The position numbers and the translations under genes were made by a program. This document shows positions 36,622-43,789 of a DNA stretch of 64,000 bases, piece by piece. Source of the stretch: Psychroflexus tropicus DSM 15496. GTDB taxonomy: Bacteria; Bacteroidota; Bacteroidia; Flavobacteriales; Flavobacteriaceae. The notes below the pieces were generated by a model. The model made no database searches and was not told the DNA's origin. It saw only the letters and a program-made list of their open reading frames with translations. The first letter of the stretch is position 1; every line of letters starts with the position of its first letter. The stretch spans positions 4,914-68,913 of the forward strand of contig NZ_KB905343.1 of assembly GCF_000378765.1 (NCBI RefSeq), read 5' to 3'.

Positions 36622-37377
36622 ATGACAAATGAAAATTTAATTGAATACATCTACGGCATCGCCGATAACTCCCTGATTTTAGGTCAGCGGATTTCAGAAC
36701 TTTGTGGACACGGTCCCACTCTGGAGACTGATATTGCGATGACCAACATCGCTTTGGACTTGTTAGGTCAAACGAGAAGCTATTATCAGTATGTAGCTGA
36801 ATTGTCCAAATCTGATATTACCGAAGACGATGTGGCGTTTTTGAGAACTGAGCGAGAATACAAAAATGTACTGCTAGTCGAGCAGCCTAATACAGATTTT
36901 GCTTATGTCATCACCAGACAATATTTTTTTGACGTCTTTCATTTTATGTTGCTCAAAGAATTGGAAAATTCAAAAAATGTCAACTTCCAAGCGATCGCCA
37001 AAAAGAGTTTAAAGGAAGTCTCTTACCATAAACGCTTTTCTGGGGATTGGCTCAAGCGTCTTGGAGATGGGACTGAAGAAAGTAAAAATAAAGCTCAAAA
37101 GGCAGTTAATGATTTGTGGGTATATACCAACGAATTATTTCAAATGACCTCTAACGATAAAATAATAGCAGAGGCTGGATACGGTGTCAACACTGAAGAT
37201 TTGAAAGCCGAGTATTATAACGCTATTAAAGCATTACTTAAAGAAGCTACTTTGGATATCCCTGAGGTAGAATACTTCCAAAAAGGAGGAAAGGATGGAA
37301 TTCATACTGAACATATGGGTTATATTTTGTCCGATATGCAATATATGCAACGCACCTATCCGGACATGAAATGGTAA
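36622..37377 (+). CDS. paaC: Phenylacetyl-CoA epoxidase subunit PaaC
   Basis: Ferritin-like partner of PaaA that scaffolds the complex but lacks its own complete iron site. I start at the ATG at 36622 (MTNENLIEYIYGIADNS, 251 aa), which fits the family. The frame opens 8 codons earlier at 36598, directly after paaB. Typical features are ISELCGHGPTLETDIAMTNIALDLLGQ and KEVSYHKRFSGDW. Confidence 0.94.
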   Translation: MTNENLIEYIYGIADNSLILGQRISELCGHGPTLETDIAMTNIALDLLGQTRSYYQYVAELSKSDITEDDVAFLRTEREYKNVLLVEQPNTDFAYVITRQYFFDVFHFMLLKELENSKNVNFQAIAKKSLKEVSYHKRFSGDWLKRLGDGTEESKNKAQKAVNDLWVYTNELFQMTSNDKIIAEAGYGVNTEDLKAEYYNAIKALLKEATLDIPEVEYFQKGGKDGIHTEHMGYILSDMQYMQRTYPDMKW

Positions 37378-37425
37378 ATCTCAGACATTAGAGTTTAGAT
37401 CATAGATTTTAGAATCTAAATCCAA

Positions 37426-37456
37426 AATTTTTAATTAATAATTAAAAATTCTTTTT
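37426..37456 (+). terminator. Terminator-like hairpin inside the paaC-paaD gap
   Basis: Eleven perfect pairs AATTTTTAATT/AATTAAAAATT with a 3-nt loop are followed by CTTTTTA, 6 nt before the paaD ATG. Because it is all A/T it may be weak. A second inverted repeat TTTAGAT/ATCTAAA lies just upstream (about 37394-37421). Confidence 0.45.
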
Positions 37457-37461
37457 ATCAC

Positions 37462-37962
37462 ATGACTGATCAAGCAGACATAGCTACAGAACTTTACGAT
37501 ATTTTAAAATCGGTTCCCGATCCGGAAATCCCTGTGTTGTCCATCATCGACCTGGGGGTGGTTCGCTCAGCTAAACTTCTTGAAAATAAGGTTGCGAAAG
37601 TAGATATCACCCCAACTTACAGTGGATGTCCCGCTATGGATGTGATTGGTGATGATATTAAAACAGAGCTTCAAAAACACGGCTATACACCTCAAGTTAA
37701 ACTTATACTTTCTCCGGCCTGGACTACAGACTGGATGACAGAAGAAGGTAAACAAGCCCTTAAAGAATACGGTATTGCCCCGCCCATGGATGCGACATCA
37801 GATAAGGATGCCCTGCTAGGTAATAAGCGTGTAATTCCTTGTCCACAATGCGATTCCAAAAATACAAGACTCGTGAGTCAGTTCGCTTCTACAGCTTGCA
37901 AAGCCATGTTTAAGTGTGAAGATTGTGAGGAAACCTTCGATTACTTTAAATGTTTAATTTAA
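37462..37962 (+). CDS. paaD: PaaD, phenylacetyl-CoA epoxidase assembly protein
   Basis: 166 aa. The N-terminal MIP18/DUF59 domain (about 8-100) has DPEIPVLSIIDLGVV and TPTYSGCPAMDVI with its Cys. A C-terminal zinc-ribbon-like part has CPQC, later CKAMFKCEDC and a final C. DUF59 proteins act in iron-sulphur or metal centre assembly, and PaaD is needed for an active epoxidase. Confidence 0.95.
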   Translation: MTDQADIATELYDILKSVPDPEIPVLSIIDLGVVRSAKLLENKVAKVDITPTYSGCPAMDVIGDDIKTELQKHGYTPQVKLILSPAWTTDWMTEEGKQALKEYGIAPPMDATSDKDALLGNKRVIPCPQCDSKNTRLVSQFASTACKAMFKCEDCEETFDYFKCLI

Positions 37963-37971
37963 TAAGCCTTT

Positions 37972-38075
37972 GGCGGTTGCCCCTCACCATTACATTGGTG
38001 AATGGCCGGGCTTTCGGCAGTCGCTTTCCCGTTAAAAAACGGGAAGAGCTTCAACATATACCTCTATCCCTAACC
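37972..38075 (-). repeat. Flavobacterial-type structured intergenic repeat, copy A
   Basis: GC-richer than its surroundings and full of hairpins (CACCA/TGGTG, TCCCGTT/AACGGGA). On the minus strand it begins GGTTAGGGATAGAGG and contains GAAGCTC, GCGACT and AAAGCCCGG, motifs shared with the elements at 41765 and 52261. An 83-codon frame crossing it is not credible. Confidence 0.6.
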
Positions 38076-38213
38076 GGGGCTCGTCCCAAAAGTTCAATGA
38101 TTAAAATTTTCATTAGGCTTATGTCAAGATGGATTCTATTGACTCAATTTCCAAAGGGTTCACAAACCAATTTCGTAACTTTTCCATCTAAAAATCACTA
38201 AAACTCTAAATTT

Positions 38214-38996
38214 ATGGATACCAGTATATTACTCAATATTCAAGATCAAGTGGCCTACATCACATTCAACAGGCCCAACAAATTCAACAGTTTTAATCGG
38301 GAAATGGCCTTTTTGCTTCAGAAAACCTTAGATGATTGCATTCGCAACGACGAGGTGAGAGCGATTGTATTAACCGGAGAGGGAAAGGCCTTTTGCGCCG
38401 GTCAGGATATTCAGGAAATCACCGATCCGGATCAACATCCGGGATTTAAACAAATACTCGACGATCATTACAATCCTATCATTACCAGAATCAGAAACGT
38501 AGAAAAACCAGTTGTTGCTGCAGTTAATGGTGTAGCGGCCGGTGCAGGTGCTAATATCGCTTTAGCCTGCGATATCGTGGTTGCTCACGAACAGGCCAGC
38601 TTTATACAGGCCTTTTCTAAAATCGGATTGATACCCGATTCTGCTGGGACTTTCTTTTTGCCTAGACTTGTAGGGTTTCAAAGAGCTTCAGCCTTAGCCA
38701 TGCTTGGTGATAAAGTAGGTGCTGTAGAGGCAGAGCGCATGGGGATGATTTATAAGTACTTTTCTCCCGAGACGTACGAGGACGAAGTAAAAACAATGGC
38801 AGAAAAACTCGCTAAAATGCCTACCAAAGCGCTGGCTTACACTAAGAAGGCCTTAAACAAATCTTTCAACAATTCACTGGAAGAGCAGTTGGCTCTAGAA
38901 TCGGAGTACCAAATCGCCTCTGCTTCCACTGAAGATTATGAAGAAGGCGTCAGTGCCTTTATGGAAAAGAGAGAAGCGAAGTTTAAAGGCAAATAA
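38214..38996 (+). CDS. paaG: PaaG-type enoyl-CoA hydratase/isomerase
   Basis: 260 aa crotonase. It is expected to isomerise 1,2-epoxyphenylacetyl-CoA to oxepin-CoA. The oxyanion-hole segments are GEGKAFCAGQDIQEI and NGVAAGAGANIALACD. The catalytic region SKIGLIPDSAGTFFLPR has the Asp typical of PaaG-type isomerases where hydratases carry a Glu. It sits in the expected place between paaD and paaH. Confidence 0.9.
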   Translation: MDTSILLNIQDQVAYITFNRPNKFNSFNREMAFLLQKTLDDCIRNDEVRAIVLTGEGKAFCAGQDIQEITDPDQHPGFKQILDDHYNPIITRIRNVEKPVVAAVNGVAAGAGANIALACDIVVAHEQASFIQAFSKIGLIPDSAGTFFLPRLVGFQRASALAMLGDKVGAVEAERMGMIYKYFSPETYEDEVKTMAEKLAKMPTKALAYTKKALNKSFNNSLEEQLALESEYQIASASTEDYEEGVSAFMEKREAKFKGK

Positions 38997-39003
38997 ATAA
39001 ATA

Positions 39004-39467
39004 ATTTCAAAATGCAAATTTGTTATTTATCATTTCAAATTAGAGATTAGCAATGACAGCTTCAGAACTTGAAAATAGATTAATAGATTTTGCTGTAGCT
39101 TGTATTAAAATTGCAAGCAAAGCGAATAAATCTTTTGCTACAGAGCATTTGAATAGTCAATTGATTAGATCATCCACAAGTATTGCTCTTAACTATTCTG
39201 AAGCTCTTGGAGGTTCTTCATTCAGAGACTACATTTATTAAATGCAGATTTGTTTAAAAGAACTTAAAGAATCCAAAACCAATTTACGTATCCAATGTAG
39301 ATCTAATTTTTATGAGGATGATGAATTAATCCAGACGTTAATCAAGGAGGTTGAGGAACTCATTAAGATTTTTTCAAAAAGCATAGCAACTTCGAAAAAG
39401 AAAAATGGATTGAAGTGAGCCTGTTCTTCTTAGTTAAGTCAAAAATTTGAAATAAGAATTTTGAAAT
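39004..39467 (+). mobile_element. Candidate IVS-like cassette 2, decayed
   Basis: The left side has ATTTCAAAAT (39004-39013) and ATTTCAAATT (39032-39041). The right side has the complements AATTTGAAAT (39444-39453) and ATTTTGAAAT (39458-39467). They enclose a four-helix-bundle pseudogene. It fills the paaG-paaH gap together with a degraded tandem copy of its 3' end (39512-39691). Confidence 0.55.
39053..39418 (+). pseudogene. Four-helix-bundle (IVP-like) gene split by an in-frame stop
   Basis: The frame 39053-39241 encodes 62 aa (TASELENRLIDFAVACIKIA, then SSTSIALNYSEALGG) and ends at TAA (39239-39241). In the same frame 39242-39418 encodes 58 aa beginning MQICLKELKESKTNLR, the normal continuation of the family. 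Together they give about 120 aa, full family length. A single base change can explain the stop, so this looks like a nonsense pseudogene. The ATG right after the stop could in principle permit a restart. Confidence 0.8.
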
Positions 39468-39691
39468 GATGATTATAAAATTAATGAACATAGCAATTTT
39501 GACACTTTAAAGTAGATCTGAATCCAATGAGGATAATCATTAAATTCAGGCTTTTGATTGATAAAGCAGAGGAATTTATCAAGATTTTCCGAAGAGTATT
39601 GCAACCTCGAAAAAGCAAACGGATTGAAATAAGTTTATTTAAGCCTTAAAATTTGAAATAAGAATTTTGAAATGATAAATATAAAATATAT
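39297..39691 (+). repeat. Diverged tandem duplication of cassette 2 3' end and paaH leader
   Basis: Segment 39297-39500 and segment 39512-39710 can be aligned along their length. Shared landmarks are GTAGATCT, ATGAGGATRATSA, ATYAAGATTTT, TCGAAAAAG, GGATTGAA, then AAATTTGAAATAAGAATTTTGAAATGAT. The alignment runs on into the first codons of paaH (ATGATTACAGCAAT against ATGAACATAGCAAT). The first copy is the pseudogene end; the second has lost its reading frame. Confidence 0.75.
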
Positions 39692-40864
39692 ATGATTACA
39701 GCAATAATAGGAAGCGGAACTATGGGAAGCGGTATTGCGCAGGTTGCTGCCACCGCTGGATGCCAGGTGAAGCTCTACGATACCAAAACAGAAGCACTGG
39801 ATAAAGCCGAAAGCGCTTTAGAGAAGATATTACGTCGACTCATCGAAAAAGGGCGCATAGACGAAAAAGAAAAACAAAGGATACAGTCTAATATTAGTTA
39901 TGTAGAAAGCTTGAAAGACCTCTCCGACGCCCACTTGACCATCGAAGCCATAGTAGAAAACCTGGAAGTCAAACAAAAAGTCTTTAGAGAACTGGAAAGC
40001 TATCAAAGCAAAGAGGCGATCATTGCCAGTAATACGTCCTCTTTGTCTATTGCCTCTATAGCTTCAGCTCTAGAACAACCTGAGCGCTGTATTGGGGTTC
40101 ACTTTTTCAATCCGGCTCCGCTAATGCCCTTGGTGGAGATTGTACCCGCAGTACAGACCTCAGAAGAGGTTTTTGAAAAAGTATTTTCCACGATTAAAGA
40201 TTGGAAAAAAGTGCCTGTTAAAGCGCAGGATACACCAGGCTTCATTGTAAATCGAGTCGCACGCCCGTTTTATGGTGAAGCGCTGAGAGTTTATGAAGAA
40301 CGCTTTGCAGGAGTGCCTGAAGGCGAAGCTGGATTTGCCACGATTGATTGGGCCATGAAAGAGTTTGGTGGGTTTAAAATGGGGCCTTTTCAGTTGATGG
40401 ATTTTATTGGTAATGATGTGAATTATACCGTCACTGAAACCGTTTTTGAAGCCTTCTATTACGACCCACGTTATAAACCTTCCTTTACACAAAAACGCTT
40501 TGCAGAAGCAGGCTATTTAGGCCGAAAGTCAGGCAAAGGCTTTTATGATTACATTGAAGGCACTAAGAAAGTGGCCCCTCTAAAAGATCAGAAAATGGGA
40601 CAGAAAATCTTTGATCGGGTCCTGGTGATGTTGATCAATGAAGCTGCTGATGCTTTGTTTCTGAACATCGCCACCGCTAAAGATATTGATTTGGCTATGA
40701 CCAAGGGAGTGAATTATCCTAAAGGTCTCTTAGAATGGGCCAACGAAAAAGGAATTAGCTGGTGTGTTGAGCAGATGGATCAGCTTTATGATACTTACCG
40801 TGAAGATCGGTATAGGTGTAGTCCAATACTAAGGAAGATGATGAGAGAAGGTAGTAGATTTTAG
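39692..40864 (+). CDS. paaH: 3-hydroxyacyl-CoA dehydrogenase PaaH
   Basis: Oxidises 3-hydroxyadipyl-CoA with NAD+. 390 aa. The N-terminal Rossmann motif is IGSGTMGSGIAQVAA (residues 5-19), with catalytic-region HFFNPAPLMPLVEIV. The C-terminal domain includes GRKSGKGFYDY and a second dimerisation segment. The TAG stop (40862-40864) lies inside the left arm of the next four-helix-bundle cassette. Confidence 0.93.
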   Translation: MITAIIGSGTMGSGIAQVAATAGCQVKLYDTKTEALDKAESALEKILRRLIEKGRIDEKEKQRIQSNISYVESLKDLSDAHLTIEAIVENLEVKQKVFRELESYQSKEAIIASNTSSLSIASIASALEQPERCIGVHFFNPAPLMPLVEIVPAVQTSEEVFEKVFSTIKDWKKVPVKAQDTPGFIVNRVARPFYGEALRVYEERFAGVPEGEAGFATIDWAMKEFGGFKMGPFQLMDFIGNDVNYTVTETVFEAFYYDPRYKPSFTQKRFAEAGYLGRKSGKGFYDYIEGTKKVAPLKDQKMGQKIFDRVLVMLINEAADALFLNIATAKDIDLAMTKGVNYPKGLLEWANEKGISWCVEQMDQLYDTYREDRYRCSPILRKMMREGSRF

Positions 40865-41347
40865 GCCTTAGGTCTTAAGAAATGGGTGTTAGAGATTAGG
40901 AAAAAATAGCTAAGAAATGAAAAAGTCTAAGTTTCATTTTAAGTTCGAAGATTTGAAAGTTTATCAAAAAGCGATGAGCTTTGGTGAAATTATTCATGAA
41001 CAAACTCAACATTTCCCTAAAGAGGAGCGATTTGAACTGACTTCACAATTTAAAAGGGCTAGTGATTCTATTGCTTTGAATATTGCAGAAGGTTCTGCTG
41101 GAACCGACAAGCAATTCCATAATTACTTGGGTAATGCATATTATAGTTTACACGAATGTGTCTCTTGTAGTTCAAAAGCTTTTAACAGAAATTACCTTAG
41201 TCGAGAAGAAAATGAAAAAAACAGAGAGCACTTAGTTGAACTGGCAAAAATGATTAGTAGCCTACGTGTATTAATTTCTAAACAAATTAAAAATGGTCAA
41301 TGATAAAAAAAATCTAGAACCCATAGCCTACCACCTAATACCTAAAA
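40859..41347 (+). mobile_element. Candidate IVS-like cassette 3: intact four-helix-bundle gene
   Basis: The left arm (40859-40892) and the reverse complement of the right arm (41314-41347) are both 34 nt and match at 25 positions without gaps. Shared blocks are TTTTAGG, TTAGGT, ATGGGT and TAG. The left arm covers the paaH stop codon; the right arm ends 2 nt before my preferred paaI ATG. So the cassette spans the paaH-paaI gap exactly. Confidence 0.65.
40917..41303 (+). CDS. Four-helix-bundle (23S rRNA IVP-like) protein, intact
   Basis: 128 aa. The conserved FEDLKVYQKAMSFGEII start, FPKEERFELTSQFKRASDSIALNIAEG and YYSLHECVSC are the classic signature of the 23S rRNA intervening-sequence protein / four-helix-bundle family. 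It is the only one of the three copies here without a premature stop. No enzymatic role is known for the family; related proteins bind nucleic acid in diversity-generating retroelements. Confidence 0.88.
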   Translation: MKKSKFHFKFEDLKVYQKAMSFGEIIHEQTQHFPKEERFELTSQFKRASDSIALNIAEGSAGTDKQFHNYLGNAYYSLHECVSCSSKAFNRNYLSREENEKNREHLVELAKMISSLRVLISKQIKNGQ

Positions 41348-41349
41348 GG

Positions 41350-41739
41350 ATGCTCTCCCAAGATCCCTTCAGCACCTGGCTGGGGATTGAAATTTTAGAG
41401 GTGAGTCTTGGGAAGTGTAAGGTAGGTATGACTATAAGACCTGAAATGCTCAATTCTATGCAGAAAGCTCACGGTGGGATTTCTTATGCCTTGGCAGATA
41501 CGGCATTTGGTTTTGCAGCGAATACTTATGGTAAATATGCAGTATCCATAGAGACCTCAATCAATCATATTGAAGCTTTAGAAGTCAACGATTACATTAC
41601 CGCAGAATCTAAAGTGGATGTGACTAAAAACAGACTAGGATTTCACTACGTAGAAGTCAAACGAGGAGATGAAGTTGTAGCGCTTTTTAAAGGCGTAGTG
41701 TTTAGGACTTCTAAGAAATGGAAATTAAATGGGAATTAA
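41350..41739 (+). CDS. paaI: PaaI-type hotdog thioesterase
   Basis: Acyl-CoA thioesterase that relieves CoA trapping during phenylacetate breakdown. I start at the ATG at 41350 (MLSQDPFSTWLGIEILEV, 129 aa). The frame is open back to 41293, but the extra codons coincide with the right arm of the preceding inverted repeat and encode nothing conserved. The hotdog core has MQKAHGGISYALADTAFGFA with the catalytic-region Asp, then SIETSINH. Confidence 0.87.
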   Translation: MLSQDPFSTWLGIEILEVSLGKCKVGMTIRPEMLNSMQKAHGGISYALADTAFGFAANTYGKYAVSIETSINHIEALEVNDYITAESKVDVTKNRLGFHYVEVKRGDEVVALFKGVVFRTSKKWKLNGN

Positions 41740-41764
41740 ATTTTATAAATTGAAAACGAATTTG

Positions 41765-41911
41765 CGTTAGGGATTGTAGTGGAAAGCCCGAAAGGCTAGT
41801 GATGAGCTGAAACAGCTTTGAGCATAGCGACTAAAAGAAGCTCATGCTCTATGCTTGTGAAAGCCAACACTAGACTAAGTACTTGAAGCGAAGAGCCCGT
41901 CAACGCCCAAC
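41765..41911 (+). repeat. Flavobacterial-type structured intergenic repeat, copy B
   Basis: Begins GCGTTAGGGATTGTAGTGG and contains AAAGCCCG, AGCATAG/CTATGCT arms, GCGACTAAAAGAAGCTC and a terminal GAGCCCGTCAACGCCC. It shares its opening and inner motifs with copy A (opposite strand) and copy C. It lies between paaI and paaJ and encodes no protein. Confidence 0.65.
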
Positions 41912-41931
41912 AAAATAACAAACTATAAGAT

Positions 41932-43140
41932 ATGGATGCATATATAATCGATGGAATACGAACACCGATAGGTAATTATAAAGGAACATTGTCACCAGTA
42001 AGAGCAGACGATTTGGGGGCTTTAGTCATCAAAGAATTAATAATCAGAAATGCTTCCATCCCCAAAGAAGCTTACGATGATGTGATATTAGGCTGCGCCA
42101 ATCAGGCAGGAGAAGACAACCGCAACGTAGCTCGCATGTGTTCACTCCTGGCTGGATTACCGCATTCGGTTCCTGGGGAAACAGTCAACCGCCTTTGCAG
42201 TAGCGGACTCTCGGCCATCATCCACGCCAATCGGGCCATAAAAGCCGGGGACGGAGATTTGTTTATTGCCGGAGGCGTAGAGCATATGACGCGAGGGCCC
42301 TACGCTATAGCTAAGCCCTCATCTGCCTATGGTAATGATGCTAAAATGTACGATACCAGTTTTGGATGGCGGTTTGTTAACCCTAAAATGCATGAAATGT
42401 ATGGCACCGACGGCATGGGAGTAACCGCTGAAAATTTGGTAGATATCCATAAGATTTCTCGAGAAGATCAGGATGCGTTTGCTTATCATTCACAAATGAA
42501 AGCTGCTAAAGCCCAAGAGACCGGTCGACTGGCAAAAGAAATTGTAGCTGTAAGTATCCCCAGAAGAAAACAAGACGACTTGGTGTTTGCTCAGGACGAA
42601 TTCATTAAACCTCAAACCAAACTTGAAGTACTTGGTAAATTAAGACCTGCCTTTAGAAAAGACGGTAGTGTGACTGCTGGTAACTCTTCAGGACTTAATG
42701 ATGGATCTGCGGCAACGCTTATTGCTTCCCAAAAGGCAGTAGATACTTACGGCTTGAAACCTATGGCTAAAATTCTAAGTTCTGCAGTTGTAGGTGTGGA
42801 GCCAAGAATAATGGGCATCGGTCCTGTTGAGGCTTCCAACAAGGCTTTAGCTAAAGCCGGGTTGACTATGGATGACATGGATATCATTGAGCTTAATGAA
42901 GCCTTTGCAGCGCAGTCTCTGGCTTGTATTCGGGCCTGGGGACTTAAGGATGATGATCCCCGAATTAATCCAAATGGAGGAGCGATTGCCATTGGTCATC
43001 CATTGGGCGTGACTGGAGCAAGACTGGCCCACACAGCGGCCCTTCAGCTTCAACTGACTGATAAAAAATATGCTTTAGTTACCATGTGTGTAGGCGTTGG
43101 GCAGGGCTATGCCGCAGTTATAGAGAACCTAAGTAAATAA
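41932..43140 (+). CDS. paaJ: 3-oxoadipyl-CoA thiolase PaaJ
   Basis: Thiolase cleaving 3-oxoadipyl-CoA to succinyl-CoA and acetyl-CoA, and 3-oxo-5,6-dehydrosuberyl-CoA earlier in the route. 402 aa. The nucleophile Cys lies in TVNRLCSSGLSA, with NEAFAAQ, GHPLGVTGAR and CVGVGQG completing the active site. It ends 58 nt before the toxin-antitoxin pair. Confidence 0.95.
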   Translation: MDAYIIDGIRTPIGNYKGTLSPVRADDLGALVIKELIIRNASIPKEAYDDVILGCANQAGEDNRNVARMCSLLAGLPHSVPGETVNRLCSSGLSAIIHANRAIKAGDGDLFIAGGVEHMTRGPYAIAKPSSAYGNDAKMYDTSFGWRFVNPKMHEMYGTDGMGVTAENLVDIHKISREDQDAFAYHSQMKAAKAQETGRLAKEIVAVSIPRRKQDDLVFAQDEFIKPQTKLEVLGKLRPAFRKDGSVTAGNSSGLNDGSAATLIASQKAVDTYGLKPMAKILSSAVVGVEPRIMGIGPVEASNKALAKAGLTMDDMDIIELNEAFAAQSLACIRAWGLKDDDPRINPNGGAIAIGHPLGVTGARLAHTAALQLQLTDKKYALVTMCVGVGQGYAAVIENLSK

Positions 43141-43160
43141 TTCTCACATTAATAAATACA

Positions 43161-43183
43161 AAATATAAATATGTTTTATATTT
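43161..43183. promoter_or_regulatory. Palindrome before the toxin-antitoxin genes (possible operator)
   Basis: AAATATAAA (43161-43169) and TTTATATTT (43175-43183) are perfect 9-bp arms around 5 nt, 15 nt before the antitoxin ATG. Ribbon-helix-helix antitoxins usually repress their own operon from such sites. Confidence 0.5.
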
Positions 43184-43198
43184 ACTAAAAATAAAGAC

Positions 43199-43444
43199 AT
43201 GACAACGTTTACCTCTTCACTTCCAGATGATTTGCTAGATAAATTAGCCAAAGCTTCTTCCAAATTAAAAATGCCTAAGAATAAGATTATAGAAAGAGCA
43301 TTGGACATTTATTTGGAACAACTCGATAGGGCAGCTTATGAAAAATCCTATAAAAGAATGGCTAAAGATCCAGATATGATTGCCATGGCTGAAGAAGGAA
43401 TGGCAGATTATTTTGAGCTCTTAAAGGAATTTGACCAAAAATGA
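43199..43444 (+). CDS. Ribbon-helix-helix antitoxin
   Basis: 81 aa. The N-terminal TTFTSSLPDDLLDKLAKASSK and PKNKIIERALDIYLEQL read as a CopG/RHH DNA-binding fold. The acidic C-terminal half (MAEEGMADYFELLKEFDQ) would wrap the toxin. It overlaps the toxin ATG by 4 nt (ATGA), a typical coupled pair. Confidence 0.88.
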   Translation: MTTFTSSLPDDLLDKLAKASSKLKMPKNKIIERALDIYLEQLDRAAYEKSYKRMAKDPDMIAMAEEGMADYFELLKEFDQK

Positions 43445-43773
43445 AAAAAGGAGAAATTTGGGAAGTATTCCTCGATCCTACCATTGGAAGCGAACAAAGT
43501 GGACGACGTCCTGCGGTAGTTATTTCTGGTGATCTAGCTAATAAACATTTAAATACAATTATAATTTGCCCTTTAACTTCAAAACTTAAGAATTATCACG
43601 GTAATTTAATTGTTAGCCCAAATTCAAAAAATGGTTTGAAAAGAAAATCTGAGGTAATGTCAGTACATGTAAGATCTATTTCCAAAGAAAGGTTCAAGAA
43701 AAAACTAGGTCACTTCAATCATAATGAAATGGAAGTTGTTATCGAAAACCTTGAGAAAATTATTAAATATTGA
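43441..43773 (+). CDS. MazF/PemK-type mRNA interferase toxin
   Basis: 110 aa. Family hallmarks are MKKGEIWEVFLDPTIGSEQSGRRPAVVIS at the start, IIICPLTSKLK, and VHVRSISKERF near the end. The Arg in the first loop and the Thr/Ser in PLTS lie where the RNase active site is placed in this family. Paired with the upstream antitoxin. The pair interrupts paaJ-paaZ and is probably an acquired module. Confidence 0.92.
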   Translation: MKKGEIWEVFLDPTIGSEQSGRRPAVVISGDLANKHLNTIIICPLTSKLKNYHGNLIVSPNSKNGLKRKSEVMSVHVRSISKERFKKKLGHFNHNEMEVVIENLEKIIKY

Positions 43774-43789
43774 TTTTAAATATTAAAAC

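Noticed and set aside
37950-38201. 83-codon frame between paaD and paaG
   Set aside because: It overlaps the paaD end and is made of the structured repeat (copy A); composition is unlike coding sequence here.
41293-41349. Longer N-terminus for the PaaI thioesterase
   Set aside because: The added codons coincide with the right arm of cassette 3 and encode no conserved residues; the hotdog domain begins after the ATG at 41350.
41765-41911. Resemblance of repeat copy B to an integron attC site (GTTAGGG and GCCCAAC ends)
   Set aside because: The core-site orientation is inside out relative to attC (GTT first, AAC last), and no integron integrase or cassette array is present.
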